NCBI GenBank assembly: GCA_024998685.1
Contig: JACOEH010000051.1
Span: 1 to 34,026, forward strand
Direction: 5' to 3'
Source: Nitrospira sp.
Lineage (GTDB): Bacteria > Nitrospirota > Nitrospiria > Nitrospirales > Nitrospiraceae
Length of the DNA stretch: 34,026 nt
Shown here: positions 16,937 to 25,696 of the stretch, one piece after another
Numbering within the stretch: the first letter of the stretch is position 1
Layout: each line of letters opens with the position of its first letter
Made by a program: the position numbers and the translations under genes
The notes under the pieces: model-generated
What the model was told of the DNA's origin: nothing
Databases searched by the model: none
Seen by the model: the letters and a program-made list of their open reading frames with translations, nothing else

Positions 16937-18373
16937 TTAGGCAAGAACCGTCTGCTGAGCGAGAGCCGGTAACCGTAGGGTGAAGACGGAGCCTCTGTGG
17001 ACTTCGCTGGTGACGGAAATGCTCCCGCCATGGGCCTCCATGATTTCCTTCACGATGGGAAGTCCTAGCCCTGTACCGGCGGAATCTTTTGCCCTGGCCC
17101 AATCGGTGCGGTAGAATCGTTCAAAAAGATGGGGAATGTTCTCCGGCTCGATTCCATGGCCTGTGTCCTCGACCGCTACCATCACTTTTTGACCGACGGC
17201 TTGCAAGCGGATGGTAACTACTCCACCGGATGGAGTGTAACGCAGCGCATTGTCGAGCAAATTGATCAATGCTTGTTTGAGCCACTGGGCGTCGCCGAGT
17301 ACGGAGGGAACCGGCTGAGATTCAAACCGCAAGGTGATCTGGCGGTCATCCGCCAAAAGAATCAACTCATCCACAATCTCCTGAATAAGAGGCTCCAAGG
17401 CGAGCGGGACGAGATTGACAGGCGGCTTGCTACTGGTGAATTTCGCAAGGGTCAACAACGGGCGGGTTAAGGCGATGAGCCGATCCACTTGCTGGAGGTT
17501 GTTGAGCAACACTTCGCGATATTCTTCGACGGTCCTCGCTTTCATGAGTGCGACCTCCAGGTTGCCCTGCAGGATGGTCAGGGGGGTCCTCATCTCATGG
17601 GCGGCGATCTCGCAGAAGTTCCGTTGGACCTCGCTCCCTCGCTGGAACTGATCCAATACCGAGTTGACGGCCTGAGTCAGTCGCCGAAATTCTCGATAGG
17701 GTGAATCCATCGGCAGACGCTTCCCAAGGTCGGCTTCCGACATGGTTTCAGCGCCCGTACACAAAGCCTCGATCGGAGCCATCACTTTCTTTGCCAGCCA
17801 GAGGCTCCCGACCCAAGCCAGGATAAGAGTGGCCCCGGATCCGAGAGTGAGCAGAAACACAAGGCCATACAAGGTTTCCTGGTAATGCAGCAACGAAGTT
17901 TCGGCCTGCACGATGTACTGCGCACGGCCTTTGCCGAGGAGATAAAGGAATAAATGCCGCGCTGGCGTCCCATCAGGCGCCTTGAGCGTCTCGAACAGGA
18001 TATTTTTGAGGCTGACCTGTTCCAACACGTGAGAAGGGAGCGATCCTTGCCCAGTTGCGTGAGGACTCCTCCACAAAAGCGAGCCGTTGGTTGAAAAGAC
18101 ACGGAGGGCGTGGGTCACGTCGGGCAGTACGTGCTGTTCCGTTGTGTTTTGGGTCAACTCGTTGGTCGGGGGAGTGTCCTTGCCGCCTTGTTCAAAGAAC
18201 TCGGGATACCGCTCGACAAACTCGGCCAGTGTTTCCGCCAACACCAGCAGTCGCCCATCCACTAATCGTTGTAACAAAATCTCGCTGGCGGCGTATACGA
18301 GCGCAGAAAACGCGAGAAGACCGGCCATCAACACGAAGGCCGACCAGCTGATCAGGGTCCGCAGGGATTTCAT
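16937..18373 (-). CDS. Two-component sensor histidine kinase
   Basis: A 478-residue membrane kinase. It has a first membrane helix (residues 8-30), a periplasmic region of about 135 residues, a second helix (about 169-194), a HAMP linker, then the dimerisation domain with phospho-acceptor H259 in EIAAHEMRTPLTILQGN. The ATPase domain shows an N box (LINLLDNALRYTPSGG), G1 (VEDTGHGIEPENIPHLFERFY) and G2 (GTGLGLPIVKEIMEAHGG). The architecture is that of CusS/QseC/PmrB-type kinases; the signal is not deducible. Its start overlaps the response regulator stop by four bases. Transcription would run on towards the small membrane-protein segment. Confidence 0.92.
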   Translation of the reverse strand: MKSLRTLISWSAFVLMAGLLAFSALVYAASEILLQRLVDGRLLVLAETLAEFVERYPEFFEQGGKDTPPTNELTQNTTEQHVLPDVTHALRVFSTNGSLLWRSPHATGQGSLPSHVLEQVSLKNILFETLKAPDGTPARHLFLYLLGKGRAQYIVQAETSLLHYQETLYGLVFLLTLGSGATLILAWVGSLWLAKKVMAPIEALCTGAETMSEADLGKRLPMDSPYREFRRLTQAVNSVLDQFQRGSEVQRNFCEIAAHEMRTPLTILQGNLEVALMKARTVEEYREVLLNNLQQVDRLIALTRPLLTLAKFTSSKPPVNLVPLALEPLIQEIVDELILLADDRQITLRFESQPVPSVLGDAQWLKQALINLLDNALRYTPSGGVVTIRLQAVGQKVMVAVEDTGHGIEPENIPHLFERFYRTDWARAKDSAGTGLGLPIVKEIMEAHGGSISVTSEVHRGSVFTLRLPALAQQTVLA

Positions 18374-19053
18374 GCGGAGGCATCCGGCTCTTCGAGCATA
18401 TATCCGGCGCCACGCACCGTGGCGATCAAAGGCGGCGAAAAGTCCCGGTCGATCTTCGCCCGGAGGGCTCGAATGTGGGCATCGACGATATTCGTCATGG
18501 GATCATAACTGATGTCCCACACATGCTCGATGATTGCCGTTCGGGTGAGCACGCGATTCTTGTTTCGGAGCAGGAATTCGAGCAGGGCATATTCTTTATT
18601 CGTCAGAGAGATTTCCTGCCCTGCGCGCCAGACACGGTGAGAAGCCGGGTCTAGCCGAAGGTCGGCCGCCTGAAGATGGGCAATTTGCTGGGAGCTCCCG
18701 CGGCGCAAGAGCGCCCTGATTCGTGCCAGCAATTCCGCGAAGGCGAACGGCTTCGGCATAAACTGATCCGCGCCGGTATCAAAGCCGGAGACCTTGGTCT
18801 CCAAGTTGTTTCGCGCGGTCAGTAGCAGCACCGGAGTGGAGATGCCTTTGTCACGAACGCGACGGCAGAGGGTCAGGCCGTCGAGCTTGGGTAACATGAT
18901 GTCCAGGATCATCAGATCATAGGAATTGTCCAGAGCCAACGCCAAGCCGGCTTCGCCGTCGGCGGCGACGTCCACCACATAGTGCTCTTCCTTCAGTCCT
19001 TTTCTGATGAATTGCGCAAGATCCGCATCGTCTTCAACGAGCAGAATTCTCAT
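18370..19053 (-). CDS. OmpR-family response regulator
   Basis: A 227-residue regulator paired with the downstream kinase. The receiver domain has the acidic pocket (VEDD at 6-9), phospho-acceptor D51 in LMILDIMLPKLDG, T79 and K101. The C-terminal winged helix follows (LTNKEYALLEFLLRNKNRVLTRTAI and VDAHIRALRAKI). Length and layout are those of CusR/QseB-type regulators. The four-base overlap with the kinase shows coupled translation. The gap from the secreted-protein gene upstream is 39 bases, so this pair is probably part of a longer operon. Confidence 0.95.
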   Translation of the reverse strand: MRILLVEDDADLAQFIRKGLKEEHYVVDVAADGEAGLALALDNSYDLMILDIMLPKLDGLTLCRRVRDKGISTPVLLLTARNNLETKVSGFDTGADQFMPKPFAFAELLARIRALLRRGSSQQIAHLQAADLRLDPASHRVWRAGQEISLTNKEYALLEFLLRNKNRVLTRTAIIEHVWDISYDPMTNIVDAHIRALRAKIDRDFSPPLIATVRGAGYMLEEPDASA

Positions 19054-19092
19054 GATTTACCTCAACCGGGTCGGCAGCAAAGAAGCAGTTGC

Positions 19093-19710
19093 TCAACAGA
19101 GACTACCCGTGCAATCTGTGACCACCAGATTAATTGCTTTTTCGTCAACATCGAGATCAATGGTCAGCCAGGCTATTCCCATCGCTCGCTCATCCTGGCG
19201 GGCTCCACTGCTCCCCTCAAGGGGACTGACAACATAATAGCGGCCGGCCGGAACTTTCGTGAACCAAAAGTGACCGGTTGGATTGGCCCTTGTCGTGCGG
19301 AGATAGGGAATAAGGCGCTTATCGGCCAGCAGTTGGGCTATGACCGCGCGGAGGCATTCCATAGGCGACTCCTGAGCCACTGGGGATTCTGAAGACGAGG
19401 CCCCATTTTTTAAAGGGCAGGAGTAATCCCGCACATTTCTGTCGAACCAATAGCGAGTATATGAAACAACTGGAATCAAATAGATTGAAGCTCCGGCCTG
19501 AGTCACGGCTTTTCCAGAGGTTGCGCGCAAGAACACCTGTCCAGCCGCGCCGCTCCGACCTTTGGCCCGGTAGGCGAAGAGCTCTTTTTCGTTGAAGGCC
19601 GGTGGGATCGATGAACCCGACACCACCGCTTGTGCCCATACCACGTGGAAGCTGCTGATCAGCAGTAGATAGATGAAGCAGCACCGGAGTTGCCTGCCAC
19701 GCCGCGTCAT
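19093..19710 (-). CDS. Secreted protein of unknown function
   Basis: A 205-residue protein with a signal peptide: basic start (MTRRGRQLR), hydrophobic core (CCFIYLLLISSFHVV) and a likely cleavage after WAQA. The mature part contains a beta-rich region (AAGQVFLRATSGKAVTQAGA, then IYLIPVVSYTRYWFDR) and later HFWFTKVPAGRYYVVSP, a pattern typical of carboxypeptidase-regulatory-like (CNA-B type) beta sandwiches. It has four Cys in the mature part. Its start overlaps the stop of the FTR-beta-like gene by four bases. It may be the periplasmic input or target of the adjacent two-component system; that is speculation from position. Confidence 0.65.
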   Translation of the reverse strand: MTRRGRQLRCCFIYLLLISSFHVVWAQAVVSGSSIPPAFNEKELFAYRAKGRSGAAGQVFLRATSGKAVTQAGASIYLIPVVSYTRYWFDRNVRDYSCPLKNGASSSESPVAQESPMECLRAVIAQLLADKRLIPYLRTTRANPTGHFWFTKVPAGRYYVVSPLEGSSGARQDERAMGIAWLTIDLDVDEKAINLVVTDCTGSLC

Positions 19711-20147
19711 GTCGAGGAGGCTGACGGCGTCGTGGACTCGTCGGGCACGGTTGCAGTTGGGACGGCCTTGTGTTTGAGGGCGCGGCCTATGTCGGGGGTC
19801 GGATCGGTGACCACGCCATACACTTCGCGACCTTCATGGCCGTCCGGCAAATATTCCGTAATCGGCATTCCATCTTCACGGACAAAAAGGAGACAATGAC
19901 AGTATTTGTAGATCTGCATTTCGTCGCATGCGCAGATCCACCGCCGGAGCTTGGCTTCGGCTTCTTTGTCCTTATAAAAGTTACAAGGGCAGAGCGGTTT
20001 CCCGAGTTCGTCGATATGAGACGCTAATCCCTTGACCACTGCCTCGGTTACAGCGGTGTTGGGATGCATCGAGGTTCCGCTTTTCTCGGCAAAACCCTGT
20101 ACAAACTTCCGTATCTTATCGAGGCTTTCCTGCGTTGGTTCGGCCAT
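19707..20147 (-). CDS. Ferredoxin:thioredoxin reductase catalytic (beta) subunit-like protein
   Basis: A 146-residue protein with the exact FTR-beta cysteine layout: C53-P-C55, 16 residues, C72-A-C74, 8 residues, C83-H-C85. In plant-type FTR four of these bind a [4Fe-4S] cluster and two form the active disulfide that passes electrons from ferredoxin to thioredoxin. By alignment C55 and C85 would be the redox pair. The C-terminal third (after residue 115) is Ser/Thr/Pro-rich and probably disordered. No variable (alpha) subunit gene is visible nearby. It heads a minus-strand group with a secreted protein and a two-component system. Confidence 0.85.
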   Translation of the reverse strand: MAEPTQESLDKIRKFVQGFAEKSGTSMHPNTAVTEAVVKGLASHIDELGKPLCPCNFYKDKEAEAKLRRWICACDEMQIYKYCHCLLFVREDGMPITEYLPDGHEGREVYGVVTDPTPDIGRALKHKAVPTATVPDESTTPSASST

Positions 20148-20185
20148 GAGCTCCCTCCTCCAGCGATGAGAGGCAGAATCGCTAG

Positions 20186-20214
20186 TTTACAAGGATAATT
20201 CGCTGCTTTACAAT
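20186..20214 (+). promoter_or_regulatory. Candidate sigma-70 promoter of the VWA-protein operon
   Basis: TTTACA (20186-20191), a 17-bp spacer and TACAAT (20209-20214), 30 bases before the start codon at 20245, in the gap between divergent genes. Confidence 0.5.
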
Positions 20215-20244
20215 CCATCCCTTCGGCTGATTCTCGTATAAGTC

Positions 20245-23241
20245 ATGAAGGACATGTCAAGTCGACAGATCTTACTACAGCGACTGGTCCCCGAGTTGAG
20301 TCCGGCGATCGCACAGACACTGGTGACTGATTTGCTGCAGGCCACCGGCAAACCGGATACCGAGGCACGGGTACTGACTCTGCTGGACGAGCTCCAACAA
20401 TTGTCCCCAAAAGCAGCCGACTCGGCGGTAACGGCATTGCCCGAGCTTGCTCGGCGGGCCGGCCTCGCGCACCTTATTTTGTGGCTCGATCTCGGAGTGG
20501 CACTGGCTCAGTCCTCCGGGGCATCCGCGCTCAAATATTTTAAAGATAGTCCCTTCGTCCTTGGGCTGATTGAACCGGCCGATGCGCGCACAGAAGTCTT
20601 AACAATCGGTCTGGAAATCGCTGAACAGGATGCCAATGTTGCGCTTGAATACATCCGGCACGCCCCACAGATTTTGTCCGATGTTCCCGTCTCGCAATTG
20701 CGACGCTGGCTCGATATCGGCATTGAACTGACCGAGGTCAATGTCGTCGTCGGACTTGAATTCATCCGACAAATCTCCAAGCTGGCTGTCGTGCTTCCTT
20801 GGGACAGTGCGCGCAGCTGGGCCACAGTGGGCATGAGGTTGATTGGGCCGAATAGCCTCGGGAAGCCGGACTATGTCGCAACCATGGAGTTTCTCAGGAC
20901 CAGCCCGTCGATACTTGGGAATATCGAAGACCTTCCCGTTCGGCAAAAGGTCGTATCTCTGTGCCTCCTGTTGGTCGAACATTCTCCCGAGTCCGGCATA
21001 ATTTGGCTCGCAGAGTCTCCCACCTTCTTGAGAGCGCTGCCGTCTATGGAATGGCGGCTCCGGCTGTTGCAGTACGGCGCCTTGCTTGCCGAGCAGCACG
21101 CTGCCGTCACACTCGAGTACCTGCGTCGCGCCTCCGAACTCGTCGGACTCATTCGAAATGGACCCGAAGCGCCCACGCGATTTGAAAATTGGTTTAAGGC
21201 CGGGATGGAGGTAGCGGCTTACAGCCTGGACGGAGCACGCGCCTACTTCTCCGTAGAGTCGCGGAAGGCACTGGCTTCGGTCGAACAAGCCTTGAGCGGA
21301 GTGCCGTTTCGGCAGGTCGCGCGACGAGTGAACCTGTTCGTCCAGGGACTCTGTGGAATCGACGTCGCCGTGACGGCGCTTCCTGATTCTGTGACTTCCC
21401 CGGCCCGCGCGACGGTCAGCGGCGACGGGAAAACCATTTCATTGCCGGCGCTGCTCCGTCGGTATCCAACGGCCGAGGAAAACGAGCGTCTCTATCTCGT
21501 GATGGCGGCGCATGAAGCCGGACATTTGGAATTCGGAACCTATCGCCTCCGACTTGAATCCCTCATCAATTTGATTGAAACCGTACGATACCGATATGGT
21601 CGATCCAATGAAGCCGGGCCGGGCACACTGGCTGCCTTTTTTCAAATATATCCGAACCCCGCGCTGGTGCGGGACCTCTGGATCGTACTGGAAGATGCGC
21701 GTATCGAATTCTTGCTGCAAACGGAGTATCCAGGGCTTCGGTGCGACCTTGCGCGGTTCGCTGCTGAATCCATCGCCCCACGCGACCCGGCTCAAGGAGT
21801 GACGCCCCAGGAACTGGTCGTCGATGGGCTCCTGAGGCTCTCCACCGGTGAAACGGAGGATTCGGCAGTGCCCAAGGCTGTCAGAGAAGAAGTCTCTATT
21901 CTCTGGAGCATGTGCCGTTCCATCCTCAAGACCACCGCCACGGCAGAAGAAACGGTTCGTGTGGTCGATCTCGTGTATGTCCGGTTGGAAGAACTGCTGA
22001 TAGCTCGCGGCGAGATAATACACCTAGAGCAGCGCGAGGAGTCGAAGGATGCAGAAACGGGACAGACGAAATTTGAGGAATGGGGTGATCAGTACCGTAC
22101 AGTGACCGATTTGCCGCATCGTGGCTCGATGAATCCGGAGTTCATCACGTGGAGTCAGGAACAATTCGACCGGCAACACAAGTCTCCGGCACAATCGGAT
22201 ACGCGAACAAAGGAGAATGTCCGGAGCGGCGAGCAAGATCTCGGAAGCAGAGAGATGTTGAGCGAGGGGCGTTCATTGCCGTCCATTGTGGAAGAGAGCC
22301 TCGCAGTTGAGATGGAAACACAATCGATTCGAGAGATCAGCGCTCATGACGGGCGAGCCGTCCTTTATCCCGAGTGGGACCATCGGATCGAAGATTATCG
22401 GATGAATTGGTGTCGCGTGGTGGAACAGCCTGCGGATCTGGGATCGGACGACTTCGTCACGGAGACATTGGTCTCCCACCGGAGTACCGTCAAGTCACTG
22501 CGCCGGGTTTTTGAAGGCCTGCGTCCACCGGCATTCCGCCGCGTCGCGGGACAACCCGATGGGGAAGAAGTGGATCTGGACGCCGTTGTCCGACGAACAG
22601 TGGAACAGCGGGCAGGCATGGAAGGCGACGATCGATCGTACATCCGGCGGGAAAAGCGAGAACGCGACGTGGCGGTGGCCTTCCTCATCGATATCAGCGG
22701 ATCCACAAGCCGCGACCTCGGAACCGGCCAGCGGGTGATCGATATTGAGAAGAAAGGCTTAGTACTGCTTTGTGAAGCACTGGATGCCGTCGGAGATCAG
22801 TATGGACTCTATGCCTACTCGAGCCAAGGACGAGCGAGGGTCGAGTTCCTCACGATCAAAGACTTTGACGATCGGCTTGGGGCGACGACGGCGCATCGGC
22901 TTGGCGGCTTGGCTCCTCGTCATCAGAATCGGGACGGTGCGGCTATTCGACACGCGACTGCGAAGCTGCTGGCACGGGAAGCCAAGAACCGTGTCCTCAT
23001 GCTGTTGAGCGACGGAAGACCATTGGACGACCAGTACAAGGACGACTACTCGTTGGAAGATACGAAGGCCGCACTCCGCGAGGCAAAACAACGGAGAATC
23101 GAAACCTACTGTATTACAATCGATCGGGAAGCTGAAAATTATCTCCGCCGCATGTACGCCGAGGCCCGGTACTGCGTCATAGACCGCGTCGAAGCCCTTC
23201 CGACGAAGTTGCCTGGAATTTACAGGCGATTGACGGTGTAG
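20245..23241 (+). CDS. NorD/CbbO-family protein with C-terminal VWA domain
   Basis: A 998-residue cytoplasmic protein. The C-terminal third is a von Willebrand A domain with an intact metal-ion (MIDAS) motif: D816-I-S-G-S in AFLIDISGSTSR, and LLSDGRPLDD later. NorD and CbbO proteins work with a MoxR-type AAA+ ATPase to activate enzymes such as nitric oxide reductase or Rubisco; no such ATPase gene lies in this window. Residues 65-330 are made of several related helical units around the pattern W-L-D-x-G-x-x-L-A/T. A middle region has H423-E-A-G-H427 and EDARIE at 483-488, resembling a metal-binding HExxH plus a distal Glu. A charged linker (about 600-690) precedes the VWA domain. An ATG at 20254 is an alternative start. 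Confidence 0.8.
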   Translation: MKDMSSRQILLQRLVPELSPAIAQTLVTDLLQATGKPDTEARVLTLLDELQQLSPKAADSAVTALPELARRAGLAHLILWLDLGVALAQSSGASALKYFKDSPFVLGLIEPADARTEVLTIGLEIAEQDANVALEYIRHAPQILSDVPVSQLRRWLDIGIELTEVNVVVGLEFIRQISKLAVVLPWDSARSWATVGMRLIGPNSLGKPDYVATMEFLRTSPSILGNIEDLPVRQKVVSLCLLLVEHSPESGIIWLAESPTFLRALPSMEWRLRLLQYGALLAEQHAAVTLEYLRRASELVGLIRNGPEAPTRFENWFKAGMEVAAYSLDGARAYFSVESRKALASVEQALSGVPFRQVARRVNLFVQGLCGIDVAVTALPDSVTSPARATVSGDGKTISLPALLRRYPTAEENERLYLVMAAHEAGHLEFGTYRLRLESLINLIETVRYRYGRSNEAGPGTLAAFFQIYPNPALVRDLWIVLEDARIEFLLQTEYPGLRCDLARFAAESIAPRDPAQGVTPQELVVDGLLRLSTGETEDSAVPKAVREEVSILWSMCRSILKTTATAEETVRVVDLVYVRLEELLIARGEIIHLEQREESKDAETGQTKFEEWGDQYRTVTDLPHRGSMNPEFITWSQEQFDRQHKSPAQSDTRTKENVRSGEQDLGSREMLSEGRSLPSIVEESLAVEMETQSIREISAHDGRAVLYPEWDHRIEDYRMNWCRVVEQPADLGSDDFVTETLVSHRSTVKSLRRVFEGLRPPAFRRVAGQPDGEEVDLDAVVRRTVEQRAGMEGDDRSYIRREKRERDVAVAFLIDISGSTSRDLGTGQRVIDIEKKGLVLLCEALDAVGDQYGLYAYSSQGRARVEFLTIKDFDDRLGATTAHRLGGLAPRHQNRDGAAIRHATAKLLAREAKNRVLMLLSDGRPLDDQYKDDYSLEDTKAALREAKQRRIETYCITIDREAENYLRRMYAEARYCVIDRVEALPTKLPGIYRRLTV

Positions 23242-23253
23242 GAACTCAAGAAC

Positions 23254-23664
23254 ATGACCAATTCGGTCGGAAAACCGACGATTCCTCCATGGTTATATAA
23301 ACTCTTCACAGGACATCAGTATCCCTACGTCCGTCGATTAGCCAAGTTCGGACAGACGTTGAAACCCGGTGAAGACCGTCCGGAACCGACAAGGGAAATG
23401 ATCGAAGCCAAGTTCTGGGAAGTCTATCCGCGTTGCCGGGTAAAGGTCCTCCAGGAAGTCAAAGAAGGGATGATCGTGGTCTTTCACGACCTGGGTGAAT
23501 ATCCTCCCGGGGGCTTTCAGGAACTCGTCGACAATCCGGAGGAGTTTCTGGCAAAAACATTCGGCAAGAAGAAGATCAAGGTCAATTTTTATGACGGAGA
23601 TAATTTCGTCTGCACGATCAACTTCAAAGTTGCGGGCTGGACGGAGCATGAAGGAGGGCATTGA
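23254..23664 (+). CDS. Conserved-looking protein of unknown function beside the VWA protein
   Basis: A 136-residue soluble protein I cannot name. It begins 12 bases after the VWA-protein stop and is surely co-transcribed, so it may be a partner of that protein. The sequence is rich in aromatic and basic residues in its first third (PWLYKLFTGHQYPYVRRLAK), then EAKFWEVYPRCRVKVLQEVK, and ends in a beta-rich part (KKIKVNFYDGDNFVCTINFK). There are two Cys (PRCRV and FVCTI) and no membrane segment. The stop codon lies at the outer edge of a long imperfect palindrome. Confidence 0.75.
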   Translation: MTNSVGKPTIPPWLYKLFTGHQYPYVRRLAKFGQTLKPGEDRPEPTREMIEAKFWEVYPRCRVKVLQEVKEGMIVVFHDLGEYPPGGFQELVDNPEEFLAKTFGKKKIKVNFYDGDNFVCTINFKVAGWTEHEGGH

Positions 23665-23777
23665 CGGTCTCAAGAGGTCTTTGTGCTCGCGCACCGCGCA
23701 CGCCAGTCTTATTGAATTCGACACCATGGGCGGTGCTCGGTGCATGCGCGCAATGAAAGACATCCTGAGACCGTCAA
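23661..23777. repeat. 117-bp imperfect palindrome
   Basis: TTGACGGTCTCA at 23661-23672 is the exact reverse complement of TGAGACCGTCAA at 23766-23777. Pairing continues inward with GTCTTT/AAAGAC and GCACC/GGTGC segments to a GAATTC near the centre (23714-23719). The 146-bp gap between the preceding gene and mdh holds nothing else. It could be a miniature transposable element, a dispersed repeat or a large RNA hairpin. Confidence 0.6.
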
Positions 23778-23819
23778 CTAAGAGGATGAAAAAAGGAACT
23801 GAAGATTGAGGTGGTAATG

Positions 23820-24758
23820 ATGGCGCGACCGAAGATCACCGTGGTAGGTGCGGGGAATGTCGGAGGGACGACGGCACAGCGGCTGGCCGAGAAGAATCTC
23901 TATGACGTGGTATTGGTCGATATCGTCCAGGGGGTTCCACAGGGTAAGGCACTGGATATTTCCCAAGCAGGTCCGGTCTGTGGGTACAGCACGCAGGTAG
24001 TCGGCACCAACGGTTACGCGGAAACCGCCGGGTCGTCGATCGCCGTCATTACTTCGGGTATTCCGAGAAAACCGGGCATGAGTCGAGATGAGTTGTTGGG
24101 GACGAATGCGAAAATCGTGAAATCCGTCGTCATGGAGCTCGTCTCACGCTCCCCGGACATTATCCTGATCCTCGTCACCAATCCATTGGATGTCATGGTC
24201 CATGTGGCGCGTTCGGTCAGCGGTCTCCCTAAGTCGAGAATCATCGGGATGGCCGGAGTGTTGGACTCTGCAAGAATGCGGACGTTCATTGCCGCTGAAC
24301 TCAACGTACGGGCCACCGAGGTGCAAGCCATGGTGTTGGGCGGACACGGGGATACGATGGTGCCGCTGCCGCGCTATACAACCGTGAAGGGTCGGCCGGT
24401 GTCTGAACTGATGTCGAAGGAGAAACTCGACGCCATCGTCAAACGAACGCGGGAGGGGGGGGCCGAAATCGTGGGCCTTTTGAAAACGGGCAGTGCCTTC
24501 TATGCTCCGTCCGCTTCAGCAGTGGCGATGGTTGAATCGATCCATAAGGACGAGAAGCAGGTCATGCCCTGTGCGGTGCTGTGCGAAGGGGAGTACGGAC
24601 TCAAAAACGTCGTCGTCGGGGTTCCGGTGAAGATCGGACGCGGAGGAGCCGAACAGATTCTCGAGTATGAATTGACCGCTGATGAACGGGCGGCATTGGA
24701 AACGTCGGCCAGGGCGGTGCGGGAATTGTGCGCTGCAGTGGATCGGTTGATGATATAG
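23820..24758 (+). CDS. mdh: Malate dehydrogenase (LDH-like type)
   Basis: A 312-residue NAD-dependent enzyme interconverting malate and oxaloacetate. The nucleotide-binding loop ([15 protein letters not shown]), substrate-binding arginines in [14 protein letters not shown], the [12 protein letters not shown] segment and the catalytic H176 in [12 protein letters not shown] identify it. The [10 protein letters not shown] loop, with Arg where lactate dehydrogenases carry Gln, favours malate. ATG at 23820 is chosen from two adjacent ATGs (23817 is equally possible) because GAGG lies 8 bases before it. In a reductive TCA organism it would run from oxaloacetate to malate. Two stem-loops follow the stop. 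Confidence 0.95.
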   Translation: MARPKITVVGAGNVGGTTAQRLAEKNLYDVVLVDIVQGVPQGKALDISQAGPVCGYSTQVVGTNGYAETAGSSIAVITSGIPRKPGMSRDELLGTNAKIVKSVVMELVSRSPDIILILVTNPLDVMVHVARSVSGLPKSRIIGMAGVLDSARMRTFIAAELNVRATEVQAMVLGGHGDTMVPLPRYTTVKGRPVSELMSKEKLDAIVKRTREGGAEIVGLLKTGSAFYAPSASAVAMVESIHKDEKQVMPCAVLCEGEYGLKNVVVGVPVKIGRGGAEQILEYELTADERAALETSARAVRELCAAVDRLMI

Positions 24759-24814
24759 GACCCATAAGGCATAAGGATGGGTCCGTGGTCATTAGTCATC
24801 GGTGATTAATGACC
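24758..24814. terminator. Two consecutive stem-loops after mdh
   Basis: GGACCCAT (24758-24765) pairs with ATGGGTCC (24777-24784), and GGTCATTA (24787-24794) pairs with TAATGACC (24807-24814); both are perfect 8-bp stems. The first begins in the mdh stop codon. No T-run follows, so they may protect the mRNA 3' end rather than terminate. Confidence 0.5.
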
Positions 24815-24904
24815 GCTCCGACCGACATGTCGGCTTGACAATCGGAGAAACGCTGCAGTACAGACATGGGGCAAGACAGTCAACTGTTCAGAGGAGAGGG
24901 AGCA

Positions 24905-25492
24905 ATGAAATTTCTTGAAGATCCGATGCAGACGATGTGGGCGGGATTTGGCCTCACCGTCGTATTGATAATAATATATCTCGGGCTAACCGGCATCGGC
25001 GCCGGTGAAGCCGAATGGGCATCCATGATCCTTCGCTGGGTACATTTCCTGGCCGGGATCACGTGGATCGGGCTTTTGTATTTCTTCAATCTGATCAATG
25101 CCTCCTTCTTGAAAAGCTTGGATGGCCCTACCAAGAATATCGTGATTCCAAAGCTCATGCCGGCCGCCCTCAATTGGTTCCGGCACGGAGCGACTGTGAC
25201 CGTACTTGCGGGGGTGTTATTGTATGGCCATATGTATCACAAAGGGGGAACAGGAGCGGTGGCCTTGGCAATCGGTGGGTTGCTCGGGATCATCATGATG
25301 GGCAACGTCCATGGAATTATCTGGCCGAACCAGAAGAAAATTATCGCCGCAGTGACCGCGACAGCACAGGGCACTCCTGCACCGCCGGAGATGGCTCAGT
25401 GGGGGCGGACAGCATTGCTGGCTTCTCGTGTGAATTTCCTGCTTTCGATCCCCATGTTGTTTTTCATGGGAGCGGGTAGCCATCTTAGATAG
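24905..25492 (+). CDS. Integral membrane protein of the Urate_ox_N (PuuD N-terminal) type
   Basis: A 195-residue protein with about five membrane helices: residues 12-30, 40-62, 93-112, 117-136 and 170-188. The segment WVHFLAGITWIGLLYFFNLI followed by a WFRHGATVTVLAGVLLYGH helix and MGNVHGIIWPNQKKII matches the membrane domain named Urate_ox_N, found in the urate hydroxylase PuuD and in many stand-alone proteins. Here the C-terminal cytochrome c domain of PuuD is absent. Several helix histidines (about 46, 95, 109 and 134) could bind haem. The ATG at 24905 follows GAGGAGAGGGAG; an upstream ATG (24866) lacks such a site. Whether it has anything to do with urate is doubtful; it may be an electron-transfer protein. 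Confidence 0.7.
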   Translation: MKFLEDPMQTMWAGFGLTVVLIIIYLGLTGIGAGEAEWASMILRWVHFLAGITWIGLLYFFNLINASFLKSLDGPTKNIVIPKLMPAALNWFRHGATVTVLAGVLLYGHMYHKGGTGAVALAIGGLLGIIMMGNVHGIIWPNQKKIIAAVTATAQGTPAPPEMAQWGRTALLASRVNFLLSIPMLFFMGAGSHLR

Positions 25493-25509
25493 AATCTGTA
25501 CCTTTTCTT

Positions 25510-25544
25510 GGCCGGTGGAGGTAAAGCCCACCGGCCGGATTTTA
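25510..25544 (+). terminator. Intrinsic terminator after the Urate_ox_N-type gene
   Basis: GGCCGGTGG (25510-25518) pairs perfectly with CCACCGGCC (25528-25536), followed by GGATTTTA. It is placed 18 bases beyond the stop codon. Confidence 0.75.
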
Positions 25545-25631
25545 CATTGTTGGCCTTACCCTCTATACCCAACTTCAAGTAGGCCCCTAGCCCTAACTGA
25601 TTGAGATTCAGGCCCATTTAGCTCCGTCGCC

Positions 25632-25661
25632 TTGACGGAAGAAGCGGTGGAGCCGTATAGT
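25632..25661 (+). promoter_or_regulatory. Candidate sigma-70 promoter for the NuoF-like gene
   Basis: TTGACG (25632-25637), an 18-bp spacer and TATAGT (25656-25661), 35 bases before the start codon. It closely resembles the hisS promoter. Confidence 0.5.
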
Positions 25662-25696
25662 ACGACCTCTACATTGAGAACATAGATCGGCCTAAT

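Noticed and set aside
16819-17031. 70-codon minus-strand frame at the end of the histidine kinase gene
   Set aside because: Mostly a shifted frame of the kinase ATPase domain; no ribosome binding site or independent support.
20599-21288. 229-codon minus-strand frame inside the VWA-protein gene
   Set aside because: Fully antisense to a clearly coding region, with no motif or ribosome binding site.
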